Positions 33,879 to 41,777 are shown, counted from the stretch's first letter. The stretch is 64,000 bases of DNA from JAVBPE01 sp031549865 (GCA_031549865.1 JAVBPE010000001.1:7655-71654); one strand, 5' to 3'. Translations and numbers: made by a program. The notes: a model not told the origin generated them from the sequence alone.

Positions 33879-36800
33879 TTAGCCTAAAAATGTTAATGTT
33901 ACATCATCAAACTTAATTTTGTTTTGTTCATGTAATTGTTTAATAGCATTATTATAAACAAATTTAATATTTTGTGTAATCTTTTGATATCCTAAAAGTT
34001 TATTTAATGTTTGATATAAAACATTTATATCCATTTCTTTAACATAATTTAAAATTTCGTAAATACCTGTTTGAAGTTCTTCTATATAGATGTTTTCTAT
34101 AGATCTAATTTCTGCATCATTTTTATCATGTCTTCTAAATTTAGTATTAAATAAATCATCTTTTCGTAATATAAAACCAATAACTTTATAATATCTTTTT
34201 CTTGTAATTAAATTATTTATATCATTATCTATTTGCTTAGATATTATTGAAGTCATTTTAGAAACATTATATAATGGCAAAAGGCATTTTTTTAATAATT
34301 CATAGTTTATAGGACAAACTTTATCCAAAAGCTTAATTATGATTTCTTCATTGCTCAAATTTTCTTTTAATAAATAATTAATATATTGATTTTCATTTGG
34401 ATAAGGTAAAAATAAGTCCTCAATTTTCAAATCTTCTTTTACTTTTTCTTCAATATAATTATTTTCTTCGTATATATTTGTATTTACATTTTTCTTTTCT
34501 TTTGTCATATATTTAATAATATTTAATATCTCTTGTTCCTTATTCTTAATATATGCAAAAGCATAGATATAATATAACTTCCATCCTCTATTACTAAAAA
34601 CATTTTCAAACAAGTACTCACGATTATTTGTATCAAATTCATTAGAATAACTCAAAATATCTATCACAATACCTAAATCATAAATATCTGGATTTATTTC
34701 ATTTTTAATCGCAACGTCTATTTTTAATTTGGAAGTTCCAACTGATAAATCAGTTTTATAACCGCGTTTTAATAATTCGTTTTGAATATCTTTTTGGATA
34801 TAAAGAGTATTTATATTTTCACTTAAAATATTTTCTTTATTACTACTTGCATAAGTTAAATAATCGTATAACATCCTTACCCCACGTGAATCAGTTTTTG
34901 ATAAATCAAAATCTGTTGGAAGAATACTAGAAACTAATTTCACACATTCTTTAGCTCTAGTTATGGCTACATTAAGCCTTTTATAACCTCCTTCACGATT
35001 AATTGGACCAAAATTCATCGATAGTTTATTACTTTCGTTTTTAGTATATCCCACGCAAAGGATAATGACATCTCTTTCATCACCTTGTACAGTCTCTAAA
35101 TTCTTCACAAAAAATGAATCTAACATTGTATCATTAAAAAATTCTTCGTAATTATGATTTTCTTTTCTTCTTTTCATAATTAATTTTTCAATTATTTTTT
35201 GAAGATTTAAATTAAAAGTTACTACTCCTAATGATTTAAAAGGTGTTTCTTTAAAATGTAAAAAAACTAAATCAACTACTTTAAGTGCTTCCATATAATT
35301 TATTTTATGATCATTTACATATTTTGATTCATTAACATAATAAAACTTAACTCCATTATTAATATTTTTAGAATAAGCCTCTTTAAAAGTATATAAGTCC
35401 TTATAAATAAATTCATTTGAAAATCTAATTAATGATTCATCTTTACTTCTATAATGATACTTAAGCATAATGCGTGGTAATACTGCTAATGATTCATCTA
35501 ATATAGAATCATAAATATCGTATTCCAAATCTTCCATATCAATGCTTGCATTATCAAAAAATGAAGTAGGTGGAAGTTGCTCGTTATCTCCTACAACAAT
35601 CATACTTTTGCTTCTAACAATTGAATTAATAGCATTAAAAGTTGTAAGTTGACTTGCTTCATCAAATATAACGACATCAAACTCGTAAACATTTGGATCG
35701 AGATAGGTTGATACTGATGAAGGGGATGCCATAAAACATGGTTTAATATCTGTCAATAAGTTAGGAATAGATTTAAATAAATTATTAAGTGGCATAAGTT
35801 TTCTTTTTTTATTAGCTTCTTGCATCAATATTGAAACTTCTTTATTATTTTTCATTATCCCATTAATCTTTGGCCATGAATCTTTAATTAAATCACTTAT
35901 TTTGGTTTTTGCTAATTCATAAGACAACTTTATTAACTTTTTATATTCATTCTTAGATTCAAAATGTTCTAAAGAATTAAATTTATATAATATTTTATCA
36001 TTATTCAAAATGTTATCAATAAAAAAAGAATAATAATTTTTCCTATATAAATAATCATAATCTTTTGAATCGTATTCTTTTAACGCAAAAATTAAACCTG
36101 GACTTATAAGTTCAATATCATTTCTGGCATTCATTATATCGATATATCCATAGATTTGATTAATATTTTTTAGCATAAGTTTTAATTTTAAATTTAATTC
36201 TATAAAATCCATTTTTTTAAAATCTATTAATTTTAAATCAAAATATTCATCTAAATTTCCAAAAAGTTCTTTAATTTTGACTTCTAAATTTAATAATCTT
36301 ATATACTGATCATCTACAAAAGATTTATATGTTATATTTTTATAATCATTAATACATAAAGAATAATTTATATCTTTATGCATAAGTCCTTCTTTTACAT
36401 CTTTAAATATTTTTAAACAATTAATTATTTTTATTAAATATTTAAAATCTGTTTTTGAATTATTATAATAATCTTTAAATTCTATCCTTAAAAATACTTC
36501 TTTTGAGGCGATATTAGATGCCAATTCTTGATACTTTATCATATTTAATATATCTACTTCAATATCTTTGTTTTTTACTTTATAACCTTTATCTAATGAC
36601 TCATTAAGCTTCTTTTTAGCAAATTTGTATTCTTTAGAGAAATATTTTAATATCCCATTCTTTTTAATTAAAGAATCTTTTATTTTCATTAAATCTTCTA
36701 AATTTAAATATTTAATATATTTATTTAATTTGGAATCTGAAAGATTATTTAAATTATTAAATAACTCTTCTAATTCATTTACACTGTTTAATCTATCATC

Positions 36801-38504
36801 CAAATTTTGATAATCAAAATAAGTAATAGGTAATTTACATAAAACATTTAACACACTATAAAACTTATTTATATATTTCAATTCATTAATTGAATCTATA
36901 GTAAAATGGTTATCAGCTTTTAAAGATAAGTTAAAATCATTATTATTTAATACATTACTTATTTTTTCAATATATAATTTAAATTCATTTTGCTTTGACA
37001 GTGTTATTTCTACTATAGTTAGTCCGTAGAATAAATGATCTTCTAGTGAAGTATCAATATTTTTCAGTAAATTATGATATTTTTTTAAACAATTTATATT
37101 TTTTTCATAATGCTCTTTAGTTAATTCGTTAATATTAAAATTATAATTAATTGATGGATAGTCAATATATTTTATATAATTATCTAATGCTTCTTTTAAT
37201 GTTTCATTTAATGGTTTATATTCTTTATTTAAAACATTATTATACTCATTTAGTTTATAATCCAGCAAATCAAGAGTTTCAAAAACTTCTAAGGCTTTTT
37301 TATTTAATCTAATATCGTTACTTTGATAATCAATTAGGTTTTTATAAATATCTTCAATAACTATTTTTTTGCTTAATTTCGGATCATAAATTGCTAAAGC
37401 ATATGATTCTAAATTTTGACGTGCTAAATTTTTGTAAACTACATCTAATGCAGCTTTCTTTTCACATACGAATAAAACTTTCTTGTTTTGAGCAATAAGT
37501 TGAGCAATCATATTAGTAATTGTTTGGCTTTTTCCACAACCTGGGGGACCTTGTAATACAAAGCTTAATCCATTTTTAGCTGCTTTTATAGCTAAAGATT
37601 GCGAAAAATCAGAATCAACAACATTTAAATCATTTTCTTTTTTATCATTTATTTTAATAATATCTTCTAATGACATTTTATTAAGTTCATAATCAGGTTC
37701 GCATAACTTTTTTAAAATATTATTATTTTTATATATTTCTTTATTAGTATTTATATCTTCATACATTTTTATTTTTTGAAAAGAAAACAATCCTAATTCT
37801 ATATCTTTTACGATTTCAAAATCATACTTTGACAATTCTAACGATATTTTATTTATATAATCTTCTATAGAATCATATTTTAGATTAGAAAGATCAATTT
37901 TATTTTCAATTTTCAATTTATGAATTAAAGTATGATTAATTTCAAAATCTTCATCAATTGCTTTAATATAAAATTTGTCATTTATATTTTTATTAATTAT
38001 TGTAACAGGGAGCAAGCACAAAGGTGATAAATAGTTTGTGTTATCTAAAGCATCATGCCATTTTAAAAAACCAAATGCTAGATACAAAACATTAATTCCA
38101 TTTTCTTCAAAAAAAGTATTAGCTTTTTTGCTTAAATTTCTAATAGTAGATATCAATTTAGAAGTTATTGTAGTTGGATAAATAATATTAGTTTTTTTAG
38201 TTTTAGAAGTATTTATAAGTTCTTTTATTTCTTCTTTAGTATAAATATCTTTACGGGCATAAATATGATTATTTGTGCCTTTAATTACATTTTTTTGAAC
38301 TTCTTCTTCGAATTCATCAGTATCATCGAATAGAAACGCAATTTGTTGTGGAGTATCTAATATTTTATTATATAGATCATAAAAATCATCATTTAAAAAT
38401 GATATGTTTGAACTAATCACAAAACGATAATTTATTAATTTGTTTCTTTTACCTAAATCTAATAATTTTTTTTCTACCGATTCTAACTTTTTTAATGTAT
38501 CCAC
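33879..38504 (-). CDS. Very large DUF4011/SF1 helicase with C-terminal REase-like domain
   Basis: About 1541 residues. N-terminal DUF4011 start (LESVEKKLLDLGKRNKLINY). SF1 helicase motor: Walker A VLQGPPGCGKSQT (about 318-325), motif II IFDEASQL (about 941-948), GDNEQLPPT, motif V-like VQGDERDVIIL and motif VI LNVAITRAK. Roughly 600 residues of Lys/Leu coiled helices are inserted between motifs Ia and II. After motif VI comes a Vsr/MTES_1575-like nuclease-fold region (IQNELLKRGYKTDLSVGTSK, LKIDVAI, YDLGIVID) with Asp/Lys residues in plausible positions, and a DUF3320-like tail. Start set at GTG 38504 (AGGTGG 7 nt upstream), not the TTG at 38522. Related helicases occur in defence or DNA-repair islands; role here unknown. 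Confidence 0.8.
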   Translation of the reverse strand: MDTLKKLESVEKKLLDLGKRNKLINYRFVISSNISFLNDDFYDLYNKILDTPQQIAFLFDDTDEFEEEVQKNVIKGTNNHIYARKDIYTKEEIKELINTSKTKKTNIIYPTTITSKLISTIRNLSKKANTFFEENGINVLYLAFGFLKWHDALDNTNYLSPLCLLPVTIINKNINDKFYIKAIDEDFEINHTLIHKLKIENKIDLSNLKYDSIEDYINKISLELSKYDFEIVKDIELGLFSFQKIKMYEDINTNKEIYKNNNILKKLCEPDYELNKMSLEDIIKINDKKENDLNVVDSDFSQSLAIKAAKNGLSFVLQGPPGCGKSQTITNMIAQLIAQNKKVLFVCEKKAALDVVYKNLARQNLESYALAIYDPKLSKKIVIEDIYKNLIDYQSNDIRLNKKALEVFETLDLLDYKLNEYNNVLNKEYKPLNETLKEALDNYIKYIDYPSINYNFNINELTKEHYEKNINCLKKYHNLLKNIDTSLEDHLFYGLTIVEITLSKQNEFKLYIEKISNVLNNNDFNLSLKADNHFTIDSINELKYINKFYSVLNVLCKLPITYFDYQNLDDRLNSVNELEELFNNLNNLSDSKLNKYIKYLNLEDLMKIKDSLIKKNGILKYFSKEYKFAKKKLNESLDKGYKVKNKDIEVDILNMIKYQELASNIASKEVFLRIEFKDYYNNSKTDFKYLIKIINCLKIFKDVKEGLMHKDINYSLCINDYKNITYKSFVDDQYIRLLNLEVKIKELFGNLDEYFDLKLIDFKKMDFIELNLKLKLMLKNINQIYGYIDIMNARNDIELISPGLIFALKEYDSKDYDYLYRKNYYSFFIDNILNNDKILYKFNSLEHFESKNEYKKLIKLSYELAKTKISDLIKDSWPKINGIMKNNKEVSILMQEANKKRKLMPLNNLFKSIPNLLTDIKPCFMASPSSVSTYLDPNVYEFDVVIFDEASQLTTFNAINSIVRSKSMIVVGDNEQLPPTSFFDNASIDMEDLEYDIYDSILDESLAVLPRIMLKYHYRSKDESLIRFSNEFIYKDLYTFKEAYSKNINNGVKFYYVNESKYVNDHKINYMEALKVVDLVFLHFKETPFKSLGVVTFNLNLQKIIEKLIMKRRKENHNYEEFFNDTMLDSFFVKNLETVQGDERDVIILCVGYTKNESNKLSMNFGPINREGGYKRLNVAITRAKECVKLVSSILPTDFDLSKTDSRGVRMLYDYLTYASSNKENILSENINTLYIQKDIQNELLKRGYKTDLSVGTSKLKIDVAIKNEINPDIYDLGIVIDILSYSNEFDTNNREYLFENVFSNRGWKLYYIYAFAYIKNKEQEILNIIKYMTKEKKNVNTNIYEENNYIEEKVKEDLKIEDLFLPYPNENQYINYLLKENLSNEEIIIKLLDKVCPINYELLKKCLLPLYNVSKMTSIISKQIDNDINNLITRKRYYKVIGFILRKDDLFNTKFRRHDKNDAEIRSIENIYIEELQTGIYEILNYVKEMDINVLYQTLNKLLGYQKITQNIKFVYNNAIKQLHEQNKIKFDDVTLTFLG

Positions 38505-38575
38505 AATATCGCCACCTATCAAAAAGATTATAGCATATAACTATAATCCTAATTCGATTTCCCATAAAATTTTCA

Positions 38576-39268
38576 CTATTTTTTTAAAGCCTTTATTTCT
38601 TCATCAGTTAATTTTCTATACTCGCCTAACTCTAATTTAGAGTCTAGTTTTAATGGCCCAAAGCTTATTCTTTCTAACTCTACTACTTCCATGTTAAGCG
38701 CTTGAAACATTCTTTTTACTTGATGAAATTTACCTTCTACTATAGTTATATAAGCTTCTTTTTCATTAATAAGTTCAACTTTAGATTTCATCGTTTTATA
38801 ACCATCATCTAAAATAATACCATTTTCAAATTCTTTATAATAACTTTCTTTAAAAGTTCCATCAAACCAAACGTGGTAAGTCTTATCAACGTGATATTTT
38901 GGACTTAATAGTTTATGTGCAAGCATTCCATCATTTGTTATTACCAATAGTCCTGTTGTATCAATATCTAATCTCCCAACAGGAAATATACTTTTTTTAT
39001 ACTCTTTTATTATATCTGTAACTACTAAATAGTTCTCATCATAAGTAGCACTTACACAATTCTTAGGTTTATTAAGCATATAATAAACTTCATTTTCAAA
39101 TTGTACTTCTTCATCGGCTATTATTATTTCATCTTCTAATTCATTTACTTTATAATCATCATCTGTAATAACTTCGCCATTTACTAATACATATCCACTT
39201 CTTATATAATTTTTAACTTGTTTTCTTGAACCATATCCACTATGGGCTAATATTTTATCTAAACGCAT
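38576..39268 (-). CDS. rsuA: 16S rRNA pseudouridine(516) synthase-type enzyme (RsuA family)
   Basis: A 230-residue RNA pseudouridine synthase. N-terminal S4 RNA-binding domain (MRLDKILAHSGYGSRKQVKN, about 1-60), then the catalytic domain with FPVGRLDIDTTGLLVITNDG, whose Asp is the catalytic nucleophile, and KFHQVKRMFQALNMEVVELE. This is the RsuA/RluB/RluE branch; by length and S4 domain RsuA-like, target U516 of 16S rRNA by family knowledge. AAGGAG lies 6 nt before ATG. Confidence 0.9.
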   Translation of the reverse strand: MRLDKILAHSGYGSRKQVKNYIRSGYVLVNGEVITDDDYKVNELEDEIIIADEEVQFENEVYYMLNKPKNCVSATYDENYLVVTDIIKEYKKSIFPVGRLDIDTTGLLVITNDGMLAHKLLSPKYHVDKTYHVWFDGTFKESYYKEFENGIILDDGYKTMKSKVELINEKEAYITIVEGKFHQVKRMFQALNMEVVELERISFGPLKLDSKLELGEYRKLTDEEIKALKK

Positions 39269-39295
39269 ATGAAACTCCTTAAGTACATATTTAAA

Positions 39296-39320
39296 ATAAA
39301 AAAGTATTGATTTTCAATAC
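39296..39320 (-). terminator. Terminator probably belonging to the interrupted tRNA-Cys gene
   Basis: GTATTG-ATTTT-CAATAC (39304-39320), with a T7 tract on the minus strand. It lies 9 nt beyond the distal copy of the tRNA-Cys 3' end. The other tRNA-Cys gene has its terminator in the same relative position (57405-57429). It was likely the terminator of the 41602-41675 tRNA before the element inserted. Confidence 0.7.
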
Positions 39321-39328
39321 CAATTATT

Positions 39329-39406
39329 TGGAGGCCCCGGACTAATTTTATGATTCTAGTCTCAAAGTCTCAATGTAGTGCCTATAAGGTAATACTATAA
39401 CAGGCC
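39329..39406 (-). other. tRNA-Cys-like remnant/att site
   Basis: On the minus strand the segment starts GGCCTG and ends CCGGGGCC-T-CCA after 78 nt, so 5 bp of an acceptor stem can form. A 5-bp GACTA/TAGTC stem lies where a T-stem would be, but with a 12-nt loop. D and anticodon arms do not fold. The last 14 nt are identical to the real tRNA-Cys. Either a decayed tRNA duplicate or simply the element's displaced att core plus chance similarity. Confidence 0.45.
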
Positions 39407-39442
39407 CTACATCATTATATCATAAATAGCCTTTTTGTTAAA

Positions 39443-39471
39443 TTGACAAAATAACTATTTTATGTTATATT
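39443..39471 (+). promoter_or_regulatory. Strong promoter of the element's structured RNA
   Basis: TTGACA (39443-39448), 17-nt spacer, TATATT (39466-39471). Predicted start about 39478. No ORF with a ribosome site follows; the longest frame from the nearby ATG is seven codons. Confidence 0.75.
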
Positions 39472-39477
39472 TAACTA

Positions 39478-39675
39478 AATATATGATAGAATTAATTGAA
39501 TTCTAATCTCAAATATAATTCACAAAAGCGGTTTAGTTTACATATGTCCTTATCGGGGTGTATGACATACTAAACCGCTTTAGTATTGATATCGACTTTT
39601 TGGCGTAATTACAACGTAAATTGATAGTTTTAGTATGTGATAACCCCCGTATTACTTCACGGGGGTTATTTTTAT
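39478..39675 (+). ncRNA. Putative structured non-coding RNA with alternative hairpins
   Basis: About 195 nt from the promoter above to the intrinsic terminator ATAACCCCCGT / ACGGGGGTTAT (39640-39669) plus T5. Upstream is a perfect 13-bp stem AAAGCGGTTTAGT (39525-39537) / ACTAAACCGCTTT (39569-39581), with an inner TATGTC/GACATA stem. A competing pairing, ACATACTAAA (39565-39574) with TTTAGTATGT (39629-39638), would break the first stem and reach the base of the terminator, as in attenuators or antisense RNAs. No Rfam family is recognised by eye. Confidence 0.55.
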
Positions 39676-39687
39676 AAATTTCTTAAT

Positions 39688-39731
39688 AAAAAAAGTCACT
39701 GATTTACATCTAATAAAACAGTGACTTTTTT
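39688..39731. terminator. Bidirectional terminator of the winged-helix gene pair
   Basis: AAAAGTCACTG (39691-39701) / CAGTGACTTTT (39719-39729), 17-nt loop, A- and T-runs on both sides. It starts 8 nt after the last stop of the minus-strand pair and backs up the structured RNA's terminator. Confidence 0.85.
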
Positions 39732-39736
39732 TTATT

Positions 39737-39973
39737 TTATAAATAATTATCTAAAAATTTTATATCAACTAACTTATATTTTTTCTCGCTTCTAAAATAA
39801 TGAATTACTTTAGAATATTCATATAAATCAATAATTTGATTCCTAATAGCCCTAATGTCATCCTTAAAAACACATTCACTTATATCAAATTCACTCAAGA
39901 TGTTTACCTTGAAAATTTCATGACCAAGTAAAAACCTATTATAAATATTTAAAATTCTATCTTTACAATCCAT
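39737..39973 (-). CDS. Small winged-helix protein A of the element
   Basis: A 78-residue protein: DRILNIYNRFLLGHEIFKVN, then ILSEFDISECVFKDDIRAIR. The spacing fits a DeoR/WYL-type winged HTH (helix, recognition helix ending DIRAIR, wing YSKVIHYFRSEKKYKLV). It is similar in pattern to the gene just upstream, so the two are paralogues. AAGGAG lies 9 nt before the ATG. Likely a DNA-binding regulator or excision/replication accessory of the element; specific role unknown. Confidence 0.6.
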   Translation of the reverse strand: MDCKDRILNIYNRFLLGHEIFKVNILSEFDISECVFKDDIRAIRNQIIDLYEYSKVIHYFRSEKKYKLVDIKFLDNYL

Positions 39974-39986
39974 TATATATTTCTCC

Positions 39987-40223
39987 TTAAATAAAAATAT
40001 CCTTCTTCATTATATAAGTACCTGGTTTAATTTTTAGTACTGAGTAACTATTATTAATAGTTGCCAAATTGGTAATAAAACTTTCTATATCTAATTTTGC
40101 CGTAGTATAATGAACATCAAATGTATTAATAATTTCATTTATAGTAACTTCAAAGCCACTATAAAATCTATCAGCTAGCCATTGTATAACATAACTTTTA
40201 GGACTATCATTAAATCTATTCAT
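39987..40223 (-). CDS. Small winged-helix protein B of the element
   Basis: A 78-residue protein: YVIQWLADRFYSGFEVTINE, then IINTFDVHYTTAKLDIESFI. Aligns in pattern with protein A (RFYSGFEVTINEIINTFDV against RFLLGHEIFKVNILSEFDI). HYTTAKLDIESFI resembles a recognition helix; SYSVLKIKPGTYIMKKDI would be the wing. GAGG lies upstream of the ATG, and a TATATACGTT box (40251-40260) precedes the gene. First gene of a two-gene operon divergent from the RHH regulator. Confidence 0.6.
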   Translation of the reverse strand: MNRFNDSPKSYVIQWLADRFYSGFEVTINEIINTFDVHYTTAKLDIESFITNLATINNSYSVLKIKPGTYIMKKDIFI

Positions 40224-40250
40224 TTTATATCCTCACTTTTATTATTTTGG

Positions 40251-40297
40251 TATATACGTTTTTTTACCTCTATTTACAAAAAGCATATATACGTTTA
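40251..40297. promoter_or_regulatory. TATATACGTT operator repeats in the divergent region
   Basis: TATATACGTTT occurs at 40251-40261 and again within CATATATACGTTTATA (40284-40297), in the same orientation between the winged-helix operon and the RHH gene. A third copy precedes the integrase. Short direct repeats are the usual target of RHH regulators, so autorepression is likely. Confidence 0.6.
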
Positions 40298-40322
40298 TAA
40301 TTATATCTAGGAGGTACTAAAA

Positions 40323-40508
40323 ATGTCAAGTGATAATAAGCATGAAGCTAGAAAAACAATTCTACCATTGAAATGTAATAATGAAGATTTTGAAAAAATA
40401 GATTATCTTTGTAAAGTATTAAATATAAGCCGTAGCGAAGTTTTAAGACTGGCAGTCGATATTTTATATTCTTCTTTTACAAAATCAAATATAACCGCTT
40501 TAAAATAA
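40323..40508 (+). CDS. RHH (CopG/Arc-like) regulator of the element
   Basis: A 61-residue ribbon-helix-helix protein: basic start (SSDNKHEARKTILPLK), a beta strand, then two helices FEKIDYLCKVLNI and SRSEVLRLAVDILYS; the turn NISRSEVLR is typical. Such dimers bind tandem short boxes and, in plasmids and ICEs, control copy number or integrase. AGGAGG lies 8 nt before the ATG. Expected to bind the TATATACGTT boxes. Confidence 0.8.
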   Translation: MSSDNKHEARKTILPLKCNNEDFEKIDYLCKVLNISRSEVLRLAVDILYSSFTKSNITALK

Positions 40509-40629
40509 AAAATAGTCCTATTCCCAGCTACCAACTAAAAATAGAACTATTACTAATACAACCGATTATGGAAGTACACTTTGATTATACTTCTTTTTTG
40601 GTTATCTTTCAAGAAAGGAGTCTCTTTTT

Positions 40630-40641
40630 ATATATACGTTA
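40630..40641. promoter_or_regulatory. Third TATATACGTT box, before the integrase
   Basis: TATATATACGTT lies between an AAAGGAG (40613-40620) and the integrase ATG at 40644. Binding here would block transcription or translation entry of the integrase. Same box as upstream of the RHH gene. Confidence 0.55.
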
Positions 40642-40643
40642 AA

Positions 40644-41579
40644 ATGTATGAACAATTAAAAGAATTACTTAAGCAGCTAGAAGAAAAAGAATTTAAAAGT
40701 ATTCCCATAAATGAAGCTATAAATATTTATATAGAACAAAATCAAGATTACAAAAGACCCGAAACCATCCGTTATTACAAAGACCATTTAAAACCATTCC
40801 TCAGATATGCCGAAATAAGCAATTTAAGCACCACAAAAGAGATTACAAACGAAACTATCCACAAATACACTTTATATCTTAAAATGCAAAACAACGCCAA
40901 TACAACCATAAATAAGCGTGTGGAGTCTTTAATACGAATGATTAATTACTTAGATTCAATAAATATTATTCATAAAAATAATTTAACCTTTAGAAAATTG
41001 GAATGTTCAGAAAAAGAGATCCAAATAATAAGTATTGAAACCTTAATAAAAATACTGGGTATAGCTAAAAATAAAAATACATATACACGACTTATTATAC
41101 TTCTTCTTATTTCCACAGGAATTAGACGCAACGAATTAGTAAATATCAAAATAAATAATTTAGACTTACCTAAAAATAGAATTTATTTAGAATTCACAAA
41201 AAGTAAAAAATCAAGATACATTTACACAACCGATGAAATAAACAATTTGATAAAAGAATTAATGTCTCATAATAAAAATAATATTTATCTATTTGAAGAT
41301 ACCTCTGGAGAACAAATGAAACCAGCTAGGGTAACCTATGTAATTTGGTATATTAAAAATCAACTAAAGCTCAATAAATTACACCCACACTTATTTAGAC
41401 ACAGTTATGCCACATATCTTTTAAAAAATGGTGCAAGCCTTGAAGATGTAAGAAAATTATTAGGCCATACAACAATTAAAATGACTTTAAGATATCTTCA
41501 TTTATCAAACGAGGATCTGCAACGAGCAAATAACGAATTTAACGTTTTAAATAACATAAAAAAAGCACTAAATAAATAG
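40644..41579 (+). CDS. Tyrosine recombinase/integrase of the element
   Basis: A 311-residue XerD/phage-type integrase. N-terminal SAM-like core-binding domain (about 20-110: YIEQNQDYKRPETIRYYKDH and following), then the catalytic domain with Arg in STGIRRNEL (about 162), HPHLFRHSYA (His/Arg about 249/252), LGHTTIKMT (His about 274) and the nucleophile Tyr in LRYLHLS (about 283). All catalytic residues are present, so it may be active. ATG 40644 is the first Met with homology; the frame opens earlier with TTG 40581. The AAAGGAG is 24 nt upstream of the ATG, an unusual distance with an operator in between. The 3' end overlaps a hairpin (CACTA/TAGTG) that can terminate minus-strand tRNA transcripts. 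Confidence 0.88.
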   Translation: MYEQLKELLKQLEEKEFKSIPINEAINIYIEQNQDYKRPETIRYYKDHLKPFLRYAEISNLSTTKEITNETIHKYTLYLKMQNNANTTINKRVESLIRMINYLDSINIIHKNNLTFRKLECSEKEIQIISIETLIKILGIAKNKNTYTRLIILLLISTGIRRNELVNIKINNLDLPKNRIYLEFTKSKKSRYIYTTDEINNLIKELMSHNKNNIYLFEDTSGEQMKPARVTYVIWYIKNQLKLNKLHPHLFRHSYATYLLKNGASLEDVRKLLGHTTIKMTLRYLHLSNEDLQRANNEFNVLNNIKKALNK

Positions 41580-41601
41580 TGACTTTTAATAAAATCAAAT
41601 C

Positions 41602-41675
41602 TGGAGGCCCCGGACGGATTCGAACCCCCGATCAAGCAGTTGCAGTGCCATGCCTTACCTCTTGGCTACAGGGCC
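41602..41675 (-). tRNA. tRNA-Cys (GCA)
   Basis: A 74-nt cloverleaf with encoded CCA: acceptor GGCCCTG/CGGGGCC, anticodon loop CTGCAAC giving GCA (Cys), T-loop TTCGAAT. Its 3' 14 nt is duplicated at 39329-39342, marking it as the integration target of the element. Differs from the second tRNA-Cys by one T-loop base. Confidence 0.95.
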
Positions 41676-41685
41676 TTATGTACTT

Positions 41686-41714
41686 ATTATAACAAAATGC
41701 AGTTTTATTTGCAA
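41686..41714 (-). promoter_or_regulatory. tRNA-Cys promoter
   Basis: Minus strand TTGCAA (41709-41714), 17 nt, TATAAT (41686-41691), 10 nt before the tRNA 5' end; divergent from the clpB promoter. So the tRNA keeps its own promoter despite the inserted element downstream. Confidence 0.75.
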
Positions 41715-41734
41715 ATACATTAAAACGTTTTAAT

Positions 41735-41777
41735 TTGGCACTCAACTATTGACAGTGCCAAAAATGAGAGTTATAAT
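41735..41777 (+). promoter_or_regulatory. clpB promoter with CIRCE (HrcA) operator
   Basis: TTGGCACTC-N9-CAGTGCCAA (41735-41761) matches CIRCE (TTAGCACTC-N9-GAGTGCTAA) with near-perfect symmetry. The promoter TTGACA (41749-41754), 17 nt, TATAAT (41772-41777) starts inside it. Implies heat-shock control by HrcA, which is not encoded here. Confidence 0.85.

Larger units (their letters stand above)
39329..41615. mobile_element. Cryptic integrative element in tRNA-Cys (about 2.3 kb)
   Basis: Bounded by 14-bp direct repeats TGGAGGCCCCGGAC at 39329-39342 and 41602-41615. The right copy is the 3' end, CCA included, of an intact minus-strand tRNA-Cys. Between them: a structured RNA, two winged-helix genes (minus), an RHH regulator and a tyrosine recombinase (plus) whose 3' end is 22 nt from the tRNA. 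This is the standard geometry of tRNA 3'-end integration, with the displaced tail and terminator at the far end. No replication, transfer, capsid or recognisable cargo gene is present, so it is either a minimal satellite-like element or a deleted remnant. Confidence 0.75.

Noticed and set aside
39329..39406. A functional third tRNA-Cys
   Set aside because: D and anticodon arms do not fold, the T-loop is 12 nt, and two acceptor pairs are lost.
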